Shown piece by piece: positions 26,039 through 35,046 of a DNA stretch of 64,000 bases. Source of the DNA: Rhodoferax sp. TS-BS-61-7 (GTDB lineage: Bacteria > Pseudomonadota > Gammaproteobacteria > Burkholderiales > Burkholderiaceae_C). The DNA lies in NCBI RefSeq assembly GCF_002943465.1, contig NZ_PTQY01000001.1, forward strand, positions 1,054,001 to 1,118,000, given 5' to 3'. Within the stretch, counting starts at the first letter, position 1; every line of letters starts with the position of its first letter. A program made the translations under genes and the position numbers. Below the pieces are notes generated by a model. It was not told where the DNA came from. It searched no databases and saw only the letters and a program-made list of their open reading frames with translations.

Positions 26039-26521
26039 TTATTTGCCGCGGCCGCCACGGCTGCCGTGTTTGCCAGCGTGCTGGGCATCAAACAGCTTTT
26101 TCTGATCGGCGGACAAGGTCGCGTACAGCGCCTTGGTGGCTTGGTCGCGCTTTTCCATGGCTGTGTTCATGTCCGTCATGTGCTGGGTGCGCAGTGCACG
26201 CATCTTGTCCAGGCGTTCTGGTGTGCTCAGCTTCTCCAGCTCGGCACGGTCAGGCCGTTGCTGCGCATCACGGGCGGGTGGTTTCATGGCTGCGGTAAAG
26301 GTGGTCCAGGCGCCTTCCTGGGCCGCGGTGATCTTCAGCTTGGCTTTCAGGTCGGCGCTGCGTTTGGCGTGCATCTCTTCCATCTTGGCAGGGTCCATGC
26401 GGCGGTGTTCCGCACGCGGTTTGCCATCCATCATGGCGCTGCCATCTTTGTTGGCGAAGGCAGAGACGCCAGCGCCAGCCAGCAGGGTGGCAATGATCAG
26501 GGTTTTTAAATGGGTCTTCAT
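26039..26521 (-). CDS. Spy/CpxP-like periplasmic protein
   Basis: A 160-residue protein with a signal peptide (MKTHLKTLIIATLLAGAGVS, AFA cleavage near residue 24). The mature part is highly charged and helical, with KMEEMHAKRSADLKAKLKIT near residue 45 and two LxxxQ-type repeats (ALYATLSADQKKLF), as in the LTXXQ/Spy family of periplasmic chaperones that respond to envelope stress. The tail is HAGKHGSRGGRGK. ATG 26521 with GGAGC upstream is the start; an upstream in-frame extension is unlikely. Confidence 0.8.
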   Translation of the reverse strand: MKTHLKTLIIATLLAGAGVSAFANKDGSAMMDGKPRAEHRRMDPAKMEEMHAKRSADLKAKLKITAAQEGAWTTFTAAMKPPARDAQQRPDRAELEKLSTPERLDKMRALRTQHMTDMNTAMEKRDQATKALYATLSADQKKLFDAQHAGKHGSRGGRGK

Positions 26522-26670
26522 CGGGAGCTCCTTAGGTCTTGAACCCGTAGCGGATATCGCCATCAGGTTGAGAGTTAGTGTGCGGCGCGCATGTAACGCT
26601 GGCGATTGCGTTGGGATAAGGGTTTGTAAAGTTGCATCACAATGCCCGGTTCTGCAAGAAAAGGGTAAAC

Positions 26671-27627
26671 GTGTTCAAAAACATGATGGTGTACCGCTTG
26701 GTGTCGGCCTGGTCGACCACGCAAGCGCAATTGGAAGAGGCGCTGGACGGCGCACGGTTTGTCGAATGTGGCGCGAGCCAGGAGAAGTCGGTGGGTTGGA
26801 CCGAGCCGCGTGGTCAGGCCCATGGCCCGCTGGTGGAGATCATTGGCGGCCAGTGGCTGCTTAAACTCATGATTGAGGTGAAAACCGTGCCGGGCTCGGT
26901 GGTCAAACGCAAGGTGCAGGAACAGCTGCAGCAGATCGAGGCGACGACCGGGCGCAAACCTGGCAAAAAAGAAGCCCGCGAGATCCGCGACGATGCGCGC
27001 CTGGCCCTGTTGCCCATGGCCTTTACCAAACAGTCCAGCGTGCTGGTGTGGATCGACCCCAAGGCCGGGCGCCTGGTGCTCGATGCCGGCAGCCAGGCCA
27101 AGGCTGACGAGGTGATGACCGCGCTGATCAAGGCCGTGGACGGCCTGGCTGTGCAGCTCATCAACACCCAGGTGTCTCCCGCGGCGGCCATGGCGAGCTG
27201 GCTGGGCACGCAAGAGGCACCACCCGACTTTAGTGTCGACCGCGAATGTGAACTCAAGGCCGCCGACGAGTCCAAAGCTGTGGTGCGCTATACCCGCCAT
27301 GCGCTGGACACCGACGAAGTCGCGCAACACATCGCCCTGGGCAAAATGCCCACCCGCTTGGCCATGACCTGGAACGAACGTGTGTCTTTTGTGCTGACAG
27401 AGGCCTTGCAGATCAAGAAAATTGCCTTTCTGGACACCGTGTTCGAAGAAGCGGCCAAGGCAGCGGGCGACGGCAAGGACGACAACTTTGATGCCGATGT
27501 GGCGATTGCCACGGGTGAGCTGGTGCAGCTGATTCCGGATCTGCTGGAGGCCCTGGGTGGTGAAGTGGCCCTGGGCGAAAACCCTGCATCCAGCCCTGTT
27601 AATACAAACGGAAGCACAACGGGCTAA
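26671..27627 (+). CDS. rdgC: Recombination-associated protein RdgC
   Basis: A 318-residue RdgC protein, close to the 300-residue norm. It forms a ring that binds DNA and restrains RecA. The start is GTG at 26671, giving MFKNMMVYRL, which is the family N terminus; an ATG 39 bp upstream would add residues absent from the family. The C-terminal half contains the conserved LAMTWNERVSFVLTEALQIKKI segment near residue 230. Confidence 0.95.
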   Translation: MFKNMMVYRLVSAWSTTQAQLEEALDGARFVECGASQEKSVGWTEPRGQAHGPLVEIIGGQWLLKLMIEVKTVPGSVVKRKVQEQLQQIEATTGRKPGKKEAREIRDDARLALLPMAFTKQSSVLVWIDPKAGRLVLDAGSQAKADEVMTALIKAVDGLAVQLINTQVSPAAAMASWLGTQEAPPDFSVDRECELKAADESKAVVRYTRHALDTDEVAQHIALGKMPTRLAMTWNERVSFVLTEALQIKKIAFLDTVFEEAAKAAGDGKDDNFDADVAIATGELVQLIPDLLEALGGEVALGENPASSPVNTNGSTTG

Positions 27628-27651
27628 GCTGCCTTCTTTTTGGAGGCCTCC

Positions 27652-28542
27652 ATGCAACGCAAGACCGCACAAGACTTCGACCAAGAACTGCTGATCCTGT
27701 TTGATGCCTATGTGCACGGTCTGGTGGACCGGCGTGGTTTTCTGGAAAAGGCCCAGAAGTTTGCCGTGGGTGGCGCCACGGCTGTGGGCCTGCTGGCGGC
27801 TCTGAGCCCCAACTTTGCCATGGGCCAGGTGGTGCCCAAAGACGATGCACGCATCAGCACCCGCATGGTCGATATCCCCTCGCCCGCCGGTTACGGCAGC
27901 ATCAAAGGCTACCTGGCCCAGCCCGCCAAGGCGGATGGCAAGCTGCCCTGCATTCTGGTGGTGCACGAAAACCGGGGCCTCAACCCCCACATTGAAGACA
28001 TTGCCCGCCGGCTGGCGCTGGAAGGGTATTTGGTACTGGCGCCCGACGCCCTGACACCGCTGGGGGGTTACCCCGGCGACGAAGACAAGGCACGCACCCT
28101 GTTTGCCCAACTGGACCAGACCAAAACCCGCGAAGACTTTGTGGCCGCGGCGGGATGGCTGCAAACCCTGCCGCAGGGCAACGGCAAACTCGGTACGGTG
28201 GGGTTTTGTTACGGCGGTGGTATGGCACACACGCTCTCGGTGCGCCTGCCCAATCTGGCGGCGGCCGTGCCCTTCTATGGAAACCATCCGACGCCTGAGG
28301 AGGCCGCCAAGGTCAAGGCCCCGCTGCTGATTCACTTTGCGGCGGTGGACGAACGCATCAATGCGGCCTGGCCGGCTTACGAAGCCGCCCTCAAGGCTGC
28401 CGGGGCCCGTTACACGGCCCACCAGTACCCGGGCACCCAGCACGGCTTCAACAACGACACCACGCCACGGTTTGATGCCCCTGCCGCCAAACTGGCTTGG
28501 GACCGCACGCTGGCCTTTTTTGGCCAGACCTTGCGCAGTTAA
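27652..28542 (+). CDS. Dienelactone hydrolase family protein, exported
   Basis: A 296-residue alpha/beta hydrolase. After residues 1-25 (QDFDQELLILFDAYVHGLVDRRGFLEKAQKF) comes a hydrophobic segment AVGGATAVGLLAAL (about 38-52) and a site before QVVPKDD, suggesting export through a Tat-like signal. The hydrolase domain has the nucleophile Cys in GFCYGGGMAH (near residue 188), with DERIN and GTQHGFNNDT supplying Asp and His of the Cys-Asp-His triad typical of dienelactone hydrolases. Such proteins open lactone rings in chlorocatechol degradation, but many members have other esters as substrates. Start: ATG 27652 preceded by GGAGG. Confidence 0.9.
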   Translation: MQRKTAQDFDQELLILFDAYVHGLVDRRGFLEKAQKFAVGGATAVGLLAALSPNFAMGQVVPKDDARISTRMVDIPSPAGYGSIKGYLAQPAKADGKLPCILVVHENRGLNPHIEDIARRLALEGYLVLAPDALTPLGGYPGDEDKARTLFAQLDQTKTREDFVAAAGWLQTLPQGNGKLGTVGFCYGGGMAHTLSVRLPNLAAAVPFYGNHPTPEEAAKVKAPLLIHFAAVDERINAAWPAYEAALKAAGARYTAHQYPGTQHGFNNDTTPRFDAPAAKLAWDRTLAFFGQTLRS

Positions 28543-28553
28543 ACCGGGCTCAC

Positions 28554-29087
28554 TCAGTCGTCATGGCGGTCATGGCCACGGCCGCGACCGTGGTGGTGGC
28601 CATGGCCTTTGCCCTTGTGGGGTTTGAAACCATGGCGGTGATCATCGCCGCGGTAACCCGCGCGTTGGTAATAAGGGTTAGGTCCATAGGCCCGTGACTG
28701 CGCATGCTGCTGGCTCACACTGCGGCCTACGCCGGCACCCGCAGCACCGCCTACACCGGCGCCCACCACGGCGCCAGTGCGCCCACCCACCGACTGGCCC
28801 ACGGCCGCACCGGCGGCACCGCCCACGGCGCTGCCAATCACGGCACCGGTCTGGCCCGAGCCACGGGTACTGACGGCCGCACCTGCAGCGCCACCCAGAG
28901 CACCCCCCACCACCGCACCTTGTTTGCCACCCATGCTTTGGCCAATGGCCGCGCCGGCTGCCGCACCGGCACCCCCGCCCAACAGCGGTGTCCAGTCGTC
29001 CGCGTGGGCGGTGTGCACCAGGGCCAACAGACCCAGCGTGGCCAGTGAAGTGCGCAAGGTCTTTGCAGAAACGGTGTAGATAGTCAT
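28554..29087 (-). CDS. Glycine-zipper protein with histidine-rich tail
   Basis: A 177-residue exported protein. Signal peptide residues 1-29 ending HAD; residues 30-130 carry three copies of a Gly/Ala-rich unit (GxxGAAxGQSxGGxxGAVVG), a glycine-zipper pattern that inserts or packs in membranes, as in the 2TM outer-membrane family. The last 30 residues are extremely rich in His, Gly, Lys and Arg (GHGHHHGRGRGHDRHDD), plausibly metal- or nucleic acid-binding. The repeats are visible in the DNA too. Function unknown; it is convergent with the dienelactone hydrolase gene. Confidence 0.8.
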   Translation of the reverse strand: MTIYTVSAKTLRTSLATLGLLALVHTAHADDWTPLLGGGAGAAAGAAIGQSMGGKQGAVVGGALGGAAGAAVSTRGSGQTGAVIGSAVGGAAGAAVGQSVGGRTGAVVGAGVGGAAGAGVGRSVSQQHAQSRAYGPNPYYQRAGYRGDDHRHGFKPHKGKGHGHHHGRGRGHDRHDD

Positions 29088-29182
29088 GCGATGAAAGGGG
29101 CCGTAGCCCGTACCGCCAAACGTGGCGGTTTATGCACCCACAACGCCAGGCCCGGGCGGTGGATGACCCCTCTTACAAGGCT

Positions 29183-29932
29183 TTACACCTGCAGCAACTG
29201 CTTACGTTCGCCCAGGGCCGCCAGGGCTTCGCCCATACCTTCCCATGCGATGGCAAAGCCGTTGTGGGACACGCCCGTAGCGGGTTGTGCCAGTGCCTGG
29301 CGGGTACCGGCCTGCACACTGTCAATCACGGGCACGGCCACATGGGCCTGCACCGCTGCAGCCATGCCGGCCAGCCCGGCACCGCCCAGCACCACAGCGC
29401 CCACCTGCCAGCGCTCGGCCGCTTCGCGGCAGGCCTGGGCCAGCAGGCCAATGGCGGCCTCGGGGTTGCTGGCCAGCTCGGCCCCGCTGGGCACCACGGT
29501 GTGGATGCCGGCCAATGCCGGTGCATGGCCCAGCGTGTAGGCCAGGCGTTCCAGCATGGGTTTCCAGCGCTCGCCCCCGGTCACGATGGCAAAGGGGCCA
29601 TATTGAGAGGCTTCATGGAACGATGCCTCGGCAAGCCCTGTTACCGGCGCTTGGCTACCTTGGCGCAAGGCCAGCAGGCCGGGGTCACCAAAACAGCCAA
29701 TCAACACAGCGTCGGGGGCGGGCTGGTCGTCTTGCAGCGCACTGGCCCAGCGGTCCAGCAGCGCATGGGCCGCCACGGCATAACTGGCCTCACAGGCAAT
29801 GTAGGGCGCACCAAACCGTGCGGTAACGGTGCGCACCATTACCTGTGGGCCGGCCGTGGCCTGCGCGTGGGACTGCAGCAGCGCACTTACATGCACCGAG
29901 GTGTTGGGGTTGATAACCAACAGATGGCGCAT
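29183..29932 (-). CDS. Aspartate/glutamate (hydantoin) racemase family protein, second Cys replaced
   Basis: A 249-residue protein of the Asp/Glu/hydantoin racemase superfamily, starting MRHLLVINPNTSVHVSALLQSHA. The first catalytic Cys is present in VLIGCFGDPGLLALR (about residue 77). At the second site the family motif VLGCAGM is replaced by VLGGAGLAGM (about residue 184), so the two-base racemisation mechanism may not work; a one-Cys isomerase or decarboxylase activity is possible. It is last in a transporter operon, 8 bp after the GntR gene. ATG 29932 is preferred to a TTG 12 bp upstream. Confidence 0.85.
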   Translation of the reverse strand: MRHLLVINPNTSVHVSALLQSHAQATAGPQVMVRTVTARFGAPYIACEASYAVAAHALLDRWASALQDDQPAPDAVLIGCFGDPGLLALRQGSQAPVTGLAEASFHEASQYGPFAIVTGGERWKPMLERLAYTLGHAPALAGIHTVVPSGAELASNPEAAIGLLAQACREAAERWQVGAVVLGGAGLAGMAAAVQAHVAVPVIDSVQAGTRQALAQPATGVSHNGFAIAWEGMGEALAALGERKQLLQV

Positions 29933-29940
29933 GGGCCGTG

Positions 29941-30654
29941 TCAATGGGGTGTGCTGGGATGGCCGAACAGCGAAGCCAGATCCGGCGCCGCCTCTTCTGT
30001 GGCGGTGAAGCGGAGTTGGGCTTCCAGCTGTGCCAGATGCTCCCGCATCAGGCGCGCCGCCTCGCGCGCGTCACGCAGGCGGATCGCATCCAGCAGCGCG
30101 CGGTGTTCCTGGCAACCACACGAGGTGGCTTCCGCGCGCGCCTGCAAATGGTTATCGCTGTAGGTCATCAAAATCAGCGAGGTGCGCGACACCAGCTCGC
30201 GCAGAATGCGGCCCAGTGTCTGGTGGTCCGAGGCATTGGCAATGTGCAGGTGAAAGTCGCCCGAGAGGCGGATGGCGCGGCGCATGTCACCCGTAGCGCG
30301 GGCTGCCTCTTCGTCGTTGATGCACTGGGTGAGCACGGCAATGTCATCGGCCGTGGCGCTGGCGATGAAACATTCGATCAGCGTGGGCTCGATCATGCGG
30401 CGCACCTCAAACACTTCGCGCGCTTCTTTCTCGGTGGGCTGGGCCACCATGGCGCCGCGGTTGGGGATCAACGTCACAATTTGTTCATTGGCCAGGCGCA
30501 CCAGCACGGGCCGAATGCGGGTGCGCGACACGCCAAAGGCGCTGGCCAGTTTCTCTTCAATCAGCTTGGTGCCGGGCGGCAGGCGGTGGTCCAGGATGGT
30601 GGCCACCATACGCTCGTAAATCTCGTTTTCGGTCAGGGCAACAAATTCGCTCAT
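29941..30654 (-). CDS. GntR family transcriptional regulator (FCD domain)
   Basis: A 237-residue FadR-subfamily repressor. The winged helix is in residues 10-75 (LTENEIYERMVATILDHRLPPGTKLIEEKLASAFGVSRTRIRPVLVRLANEQIV), the all-helical FCD ligand domain in 85-230 with metal-ligand type residues D, H and H (GDFHLHIANASDHQTLGRIL). It overlaps the upstream permease stop by 4 bp and precedes the racemase gene. A perfect palindrome upstream of the operon (35047-35081) is the probable operator, giving feedback control. Confidence 0.93.
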   Translation of the reverse strand: MSEFVALTENEIYERMVATILDHRLPPGTKLIEEKLASAFGVSRTRIRPVLVRLANEQIVTLIPNRGAMVAQPTEKEAREVFEVRRMIEPTLIECFIASATADDIAVLTQCINDEEAARATGDMRRAIRLSGDFHLHIANASDHQTLGRILRELVSRTSLILMTYSDNHLQARAEATSCGCQEHRALLDAIRLRDAREAARLMREHLAQLEAQLRFTATEEAAPDLASLFGHPSTPH

Positions 30655-31535
30655 GGGGTGTGCTTTGCGCGCTGGCGCCGGGCCAGCAGGGAGGACAGGC
30701 CTACCGCCAGTCCCATCACCAGAAACGATACCACCATGGTCACGGTGCCCAGGGCGTAGATGGACGGTGTGGTCACCGTGGTGGTGAGCCCCTGCAGCTC
30801 CAGCGGCAAGGTGTTTACATCACCAATGGCCTGTGAGGTGCGGGCAATTTCGTCCCAGCTCAAGGTAAAACCAAACATGCCAATGCCCACGACGGACGGT
30901 GCTATCAGCGGCAGCACCACCTGGCTGAAGGCCTGCCAGGGTGTGGCGCCCAGGTCGCGCGCAGCCTCTTCATACGCCGGGTTAAAGCGGTTGAAGATGG
31001 CAAACATGATGAGCAAGCCAAAGGGCAGCGTCCAGGTCAGGTGCGCACCCAGGGCCGAGGTGAATAAGCCAAGCGAAGTGCCATAGCCTTCCAGCGTCGT
31101 TTGCATGCCCAGCGTCTCCAGCGCCGCCTTGATGCCGGTGTCCAGCAAACGGAACTCCAAACCAATGCCCAGCGACACGATGATGGACGGCATGATGAGG
31201 CTGGCTACCACGATAAAAAACAGGGCGTTGCCCCCCGCCAGTTTTTTGCGAAACGCCAACCCCGCCAGCACCGACAGCACCACCGTCAGGGCCATCACAG
31301 CCAGGCCCAGGCCCAGCGAACGTTTGAGCGCGGCGCCAATGTCCACCACGCCCAGGCCCTCGGCCAGCTTGTAAAACCAGTGCAGCGATACGCCCCGCAT
31401 GGGAAAAGTCAGTCCGCCTTCAGGCCCCTGAAAACTCAGCACCACGATGACCAGCATGGGCCCGTACATGAACAGCACAAACAGCGCAAAGAAGGCAGCC
31501 AGCAACCAGAAGGCGGGAGAACGTTGTTCTTGCAT
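30651..31535 (-). CDS. ABC transporter permease (PotC-like)
   Basis: A 294-residue inner-membrane permease with about six helices and the EAA-type loop ARDLGATPWQAFSQVVLPLIAPSVVGIG near residue 190. It resembles PotC of spermidine/putrescine transporters. ATG 31535 was chosen; a GTG six bases upstream (31541) overlaps the upstream stop codon and is equally possible. Second permease of the operon. Confidence 0.92.
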   Translation of the reverse strand: MQEQRSPAFWLLAAFFALFVLFMYGPMLVIVVLSFQGPEGGLTFPMRGVSLHWFYKLAEGLGVVDIGAALKRSLGLGLAVMALTVVLSVLAGLAFRKKLAGGNALFFIVVASLIMPSIIVSLGIGLEFRLLDTGIKAALETLGMQTTLEGYGTSLGLFTSALGAHLTWTLPFGLLIMFAIFNRFNPAYEEAARDLGATPWQAFSQVVLPLIAPSVVGIGMFGFTLSWDEIARTSQAIGDVNTLPLELQGLTTTVTTPSIYALGTVTMVVSFLVMGLAVGLSSLLARRQRAKHTP

Positions 31536-31537
31536 GG

Positions 31538-32449
31538 TCACAGCTCCTTGCGAATATCAACCATGCGGGTCAGGGCCCAGATGATCATCAGCACGATGGC
31601 GAGCAGGATGACTGCATTGGCCGCAGCCAGCGGGAACTGCAGGTAGTTGGTCTGCACCTGGATGATTTTGCCGATGGAGGCGATCTGTTGGCCACCCATC
31701 ACACCAATGGTCACGAAGTCGCCCATCACGATGGTGATGACAAAGATGGAGCCAATGATGATGCCGGTGCGGCACAGCGGCACGATGACGTTCCACAGCG
31801 TTTGCCAGGCGGTGGCGCCGCTGTCGCTGGCGGCCTCGATCAGGCTGCGGTCAATCCGCATCATGCTGTTGAAGATGGGCACGATCATGAACATGGTGTA
31901 GAGGTGCACAAAGGCCAGCACCACCGAAAAATCCGAGAACAGCAGCCACTCGATTGGCGTCTCAATAGTGCCCATGCCCATCAGCGTCTGGTTCACCAGG
32001 CCATTGCGGCCCAAAAGCGGCACCCAGGCAATCATGCGGATCACATTGCTGGTCCAGAACGGGATGGTGCACAACACAAACAGCAGCGTCTGCACGCTGC
32101 TGGAGCGCACATGGAAGGCCAGGAAGTACGACACCGCAAAACCCACCACCAGCGTGATCAGCCACACCAGGAAGCTGAACTTGAAGGTGGAGAAATAGGT
32201 TTTAAAAGTGACACACCAATCACTGGTGTTGCTGCAGCCTTCAAAAATGGCGATGTAGTTCTTGAAGGTAAAACCGGGCAATAACTCGTATTCGTTGAAG
32301 TCCCAGAAACTCACCATCACGATGAGGGCGAGTGGAACCAAAAAGAAGAGCGCAAACACCGTGGTGAGCGGCAAGGCCTGCCACCAGGCCGCGAGGGTGC
32401 GACCCGGGGCTGCTGCCGCCGGAAGTGAGGGTGTTGAAGGTGCGCTCAT
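31538..32449 (-). CDS. ABC transporter permease (PotB-like)
   Basis: A 303-residue permease with six helices. An amino-terminal anchor (residues 20-50) is followed by a periplasmic stretch with ENECS-like SNTSDWCVTFKTYFST, and the EAA loop AASDSGATAWQTLWNVIVPLCRTGIIIG near residue 215. It pairs with the PotC-like permease downstream. A repeat element with two hairpins separates it from the substrate-binding gene upstream in the operon. Confidence 0.92.
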   Translation of the reverse strand: MSAPSTPSLPAAAAPGRTLAAWWQALPLTTVFALFFLVPLALIVMVSFWDFNEYELLPGFTFKNYIAIFEGCSNTSDWCVTFKTYFSTFKFSFLVWLITLVVGFAVSYFLAFHVRSSSVQTLLFVLCTIPFWTSNVIRMIAWVPLLGRNGLVNQTLMGMGTIETPIEWLLFSDFSVVLAFVHLYTMFMIVPIFNSMMRIDRSLIEAASDSGATAWQTLWNVIVPLCRTGIIIGSIFVITIVMGDFVTIGVMGGQQIASIGKIIQVQTNYLQFPLAAANAVILLAIVLMIIWALTRMVDIRKEL

Positions 32450-32523
32450 AAGTGCCTATCCGTATACCAAGGTAGTTAGGGCCCGCCCAAGGCGCGCGTA
32501 GCGTCGCCCGTTCCAGAAACACC

Positions 32524-32572
32524 GCGGGACTGGCTTTGCCAGACCGCTGGTGTTGCCCCCTTTCAAGGGGGG
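32524..32572. repeat. Intercistronic double hairpin in transporter operon
   Basis: Two stem-loops lie in the 161-bp gap between the substrate-binding gene and the PotB-like gene. The first pairs GCGG/CCGC and CTGGC/GCCAG around TTT (32524-32547), the second is CCCCCTT/AAGGGGG with a two-base loop (32556-32571). They resemble a GC-rich element I know to be common between genes in Comamonadaceae. Inside an operon it could stabilise the upstream mRNA or attenuate, so that binding protein is made in excess. Confidence 0.5.
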
Positions 32573-32610
32573 GAACAGGCGACACGCAGTGCGCCTGGAC
32601 GGGGGTGCGG

Positions 32611-33891
32611 CTACGCCGCTACAAATTCATTCCATTTCTGGACCATGTAGTTGTTTTCGTCCATGACCGCGTTCCAGCAGGCAATGCCGCCCATGCGCGC
32701 TTCGTAGCTGCCGCCGTCGCGGACCTGGCCGGCCTTGGCCAGCACGTCGCCAGTGGGGCTCTTGATGTCTTGCGTAGCGGGTTTGCCTTCCATCCAGTAG
32801 GCCCATTCGTACGCGTCCATCTTGCTCTTGGCGGTGTCCAGCACGGCGCTGTAGTAGCCCTGGCGGTTCAGGTAGGCCCCGGCCCAGCCGTCCAGGAACC
32901 AGTTGATGAACTCGTAGGCACCGTCGAGTTTTTTGCCGGACAGCGTGGCGGGCAGACCAAAACCGGCAGCCCAGGCGCGATAACCCTCTTTCAGCGGCTG
33001 GAAGTTACAGGCAATGCCCTTGGTGCGCACGGCCGTCACGGCAGGCGACCACATCGACTGGATCACCACTTCGCCCGAGGCCATCAGGTTGACGGACTCG
33101 TTGAAGTCTTTCCACAGGCTGCGGAACTGGCCAGCCTTCTTGGCTTCAATCAGGGTCTTGATGGTCAGGTCAATTTCCTTCTTGGTCATGTTGCCCTTGT
33201 CGGGGTACTTGTAGATGCCCATGGCTTCCACCACCATGGCCGCGTCCATGATGCCGATGGAAGGAATGTTCAAAATCGCGGCCTTGCCCTTGAATTCGGG
33301 GTTCAGCAGCTCCGCCCACGACGAGATGGGGCGTTTGATCAGGTCGGGGCGGATGCCCAGCGTGTCGGCGTTGTACACGGTGGGGATCAGGCTCATGTAC
33401 TGGGTGGGGCTCTTGGCAAACACCTTGCTCTTTTCGCCTTCGAGGTAAATCACCTTTTTGGGCGCTGTGCCCTGGTCGCCCACGGCCTTGCCGGCCACCA
33501 TGCCGGTGGTAAACAGGCTGGTGATCTTGTCCGCGTTTTTGATGCGCTTGACGTCAATGCCCTTGAGGTTGCCGGTGGGCACGATCTTCTTGAGCGAGAA
33601 ATATTCGGTGTCGATCAGATCAAAGCTGTTGGGCGCAGTGACGGCGCGTTTGGTCACGTCGTCGGTGGTCACGGCCACGTACTGGATCTTGATGCCGGTG
33701 TCTTTCTCAAACTTCTCCGCAATCATCTTGTCCTGGTTCACCGCGGTGCCGAGGTAACGCAGCACGATGGGCTCGGCCGAGTGCACCGCAGGGAAGATGC
33801 CCGCGGCCAGAATACCGGCGGTGCCCTTGAGCAGGCTACGGCGCTGCACGGGGGCAGCGGTGGAGAGGGTGTCTTTCAGATCGTCAGCCAT
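32611..33891 (-). CDS. ABC transporter substrate-binding protein (spermidine/putrescine type)
   Basis: A 426-residue periplasmic binding protein of the PotD/extracellular solute-binding family 1 type. Residues 1-42 contain QRRSLLKGTAGILAAGIFPA, a Tat-like twin-arginine signal with cleavage after VHS. The mature part includes VLRYLGTAVNQDKMIAEKFEKDTGIKIQYVAVTTD. Start ATG 33891. It follows the ATPase gene by 85 bp. The ligand is not known; the co-encoded racemase-family gene hints at a chiral amino-acid derivative such as a hydantoin. Confidence 0.9.
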   Translation of the reverse strand: MADDLKDTLSTAAPVQRRSLLKGTAGILAAGIFPAVHSAEPIVLRYLGTAVNQDKMIAEKFEKDTGIKIQYVAVTTDDVTKRAVTAPNSFDLIDTEYFSLKKIVPTGNLKGIDVKRIKNADKITSLFTTGMVAGKAVGDQGTAPKKVIYLEGEKSKVFAKSPTQYMSLIPTVYNADTLGIRPDLIKRPISSWAELLNPEFKGKAAILNIPSIGIMDAAMVVEAMGIYKYPDKGNMTKKEIDLTIKTLIEAKKAGQFRSLWKDFNESVNLMASGEVVIQSMWSPAVTAVRTKGIACNFQPLKEGYRAWAAGFGLPATLSGKKLDGAYEFINWFLDGWAGAYLNRQGYYSAVLDTAKSKMDAYEWAYWMEGKPATQDIKSPTGDVLAKAGQVRDGGSYEARMGGIACWNAVMDENNYMVQKWNEFVAA

Positions 33892-33976
33892 GGGAAAACT
33901 CCTTGTGAAGTGCGGGAGGGGGGTTAAAAACTTCTTGCGAAGACAGGGAAACACGGGGGCTCGGGGGCGTGTGGCC

Positions 33977-35017
33977 TCAGAGCGGCAAGGGGTGGGCCGC
34001 AGCGGGCGCCCAGCTCAGCTGCACCGTTTCCCCCACGCCATACGGGCGCTGGGCAAAGGTGGCTTCGGACACCATCACCGACAGCTCGGCCGTGGTGTGG
34101 GCGGTGTAGGTGGCGCCTGCGCTTTGCAGGCCCAGCAGCACATAGGTGCCCTGGTACTCCACATCGGTAATCACGGCGCGTTTGGTGTGGGGCGCATCAG
34201 TGTTGGCGCTGGTGGCCGGGCTCACCTGCATGTGGTCGGTGCGCACCCCAATCTTGCCGCCCGCGGTGTCCAGCACGTTGTGCCCACCCATAAAACGCGC
34301 CACAAACTCGCTGCTGGGCTGGTTGTAAATCTCGTGCGGGCTGCCCACCTGCTCAATCACCCCGTGGTTCATCACCACCATGGTGTCGGCCAGGGCCATG
34401 GCCTCTTCCTGGCTGTGGGTCACGTGGATAAAGGTCAGGCCCAGCTCCTTTTGCCAACGGCGCAACTCGGCACGCATCTGGATGCGCAGAAAGGGGTCGA
34501 GTGCGGAGAGCGGTTCGTCCAGCAGCAGCACGCGCGGCTGGGTAATCAGGGCACGCGCCAGCGCCACACGCTGTTGCTGGCCACCCGACAGCTCCGCCGG
34601 CTTGCGGTCGGCCAGGTGGCCCATGGCCACGCGCTCCAGCAGGTCCTGTGCCTTGGCATGGCGCGCCAGCTTGTCCACGCCCTTCATCTTCAGGCTGAAG
34701 GCCACGTTGTCCAGCGCGCTCAGGTGGGGGAACAGCGCAAAGCTCTGGAACATCATGGCCGTGCCGCGCTCGGCGGCGGGCAGGTCGGTGATGTTGCGGT
34801 TCTCCAGCAGGATGTCGCCGCTGCTGGCCGACTCGTGCCCGGCAATCATGCGCAGCGTAGTGCTCTTGCCGCAGCCCGAAGGACCCAGCAGACAGCAGTA
34901 GCTGCCGCTGGCAATGCGCAGGTTGATGTTGTCCACGGCAGGCTTGCCCTGGGCGTAGCGTTTGCTCAGTCCAACAAGCTCAATGGCCGCGGCCTGCAGT
35001 GGGGTGGTGGCGTTCAT
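33977..35017 (-). CDS. ABC transporter ATP-binding protein (PotA-like)
   Basis: A 346-residue ATPase. Walker A GPSGCGKSTT near residue 43, signature LSGGQQQRVALARAL near residue 140, Walker B VLLLDEPLSALD near residue 160, and a C-terminal TOBE domain (about 270-345). It is first in the operon and its start lies 30 bp from the palindrome. The system should use ATP to import the substrate bound by the 32611 protein. Confidence 0.95.
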   Translation of the reverse strand: MNATTPLQAAAIELVGLSKRYAQGKPAVDNINLRIASGSYCCLLGPSGCGKSTTLRMIAGHESASSGDILLENRNITDLPAAERGTAMMFQSFALFPHLSALDNVAFSLKMKGVDKLARHAKAQDLLERVAMGHLADRKPAELSGGQQQRVALARALITQPRVLLLDEPLSALDPFLRIQMRAELRRWQKELGLTFIHVTHSQEEAMALADTMVVMNHGVIEQVGSPHEIYNQPSSEFVARFMGGHNVLDTAGGKIGVRTDHMQVSPATSANTDAPHTKRAVITDVEYQGTYVLLGLQSAGATYTAHTTAELSVMVSEATFAQRPYGVGETVQLSWAPAAAHPLPL

Positions 35018-35046
35018 GCCAAACCCTACGCAAAGCCTGTGCCAGC

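Noticed and set aside
26575-28443. A 622-residue open frame on the minus strand opposite rdgC and the dienelactone hydrolase gene
   Set aside because: It is antisense to two well-supported genes and has the low-complexity composition produced by reading GC-rich genes backwards.
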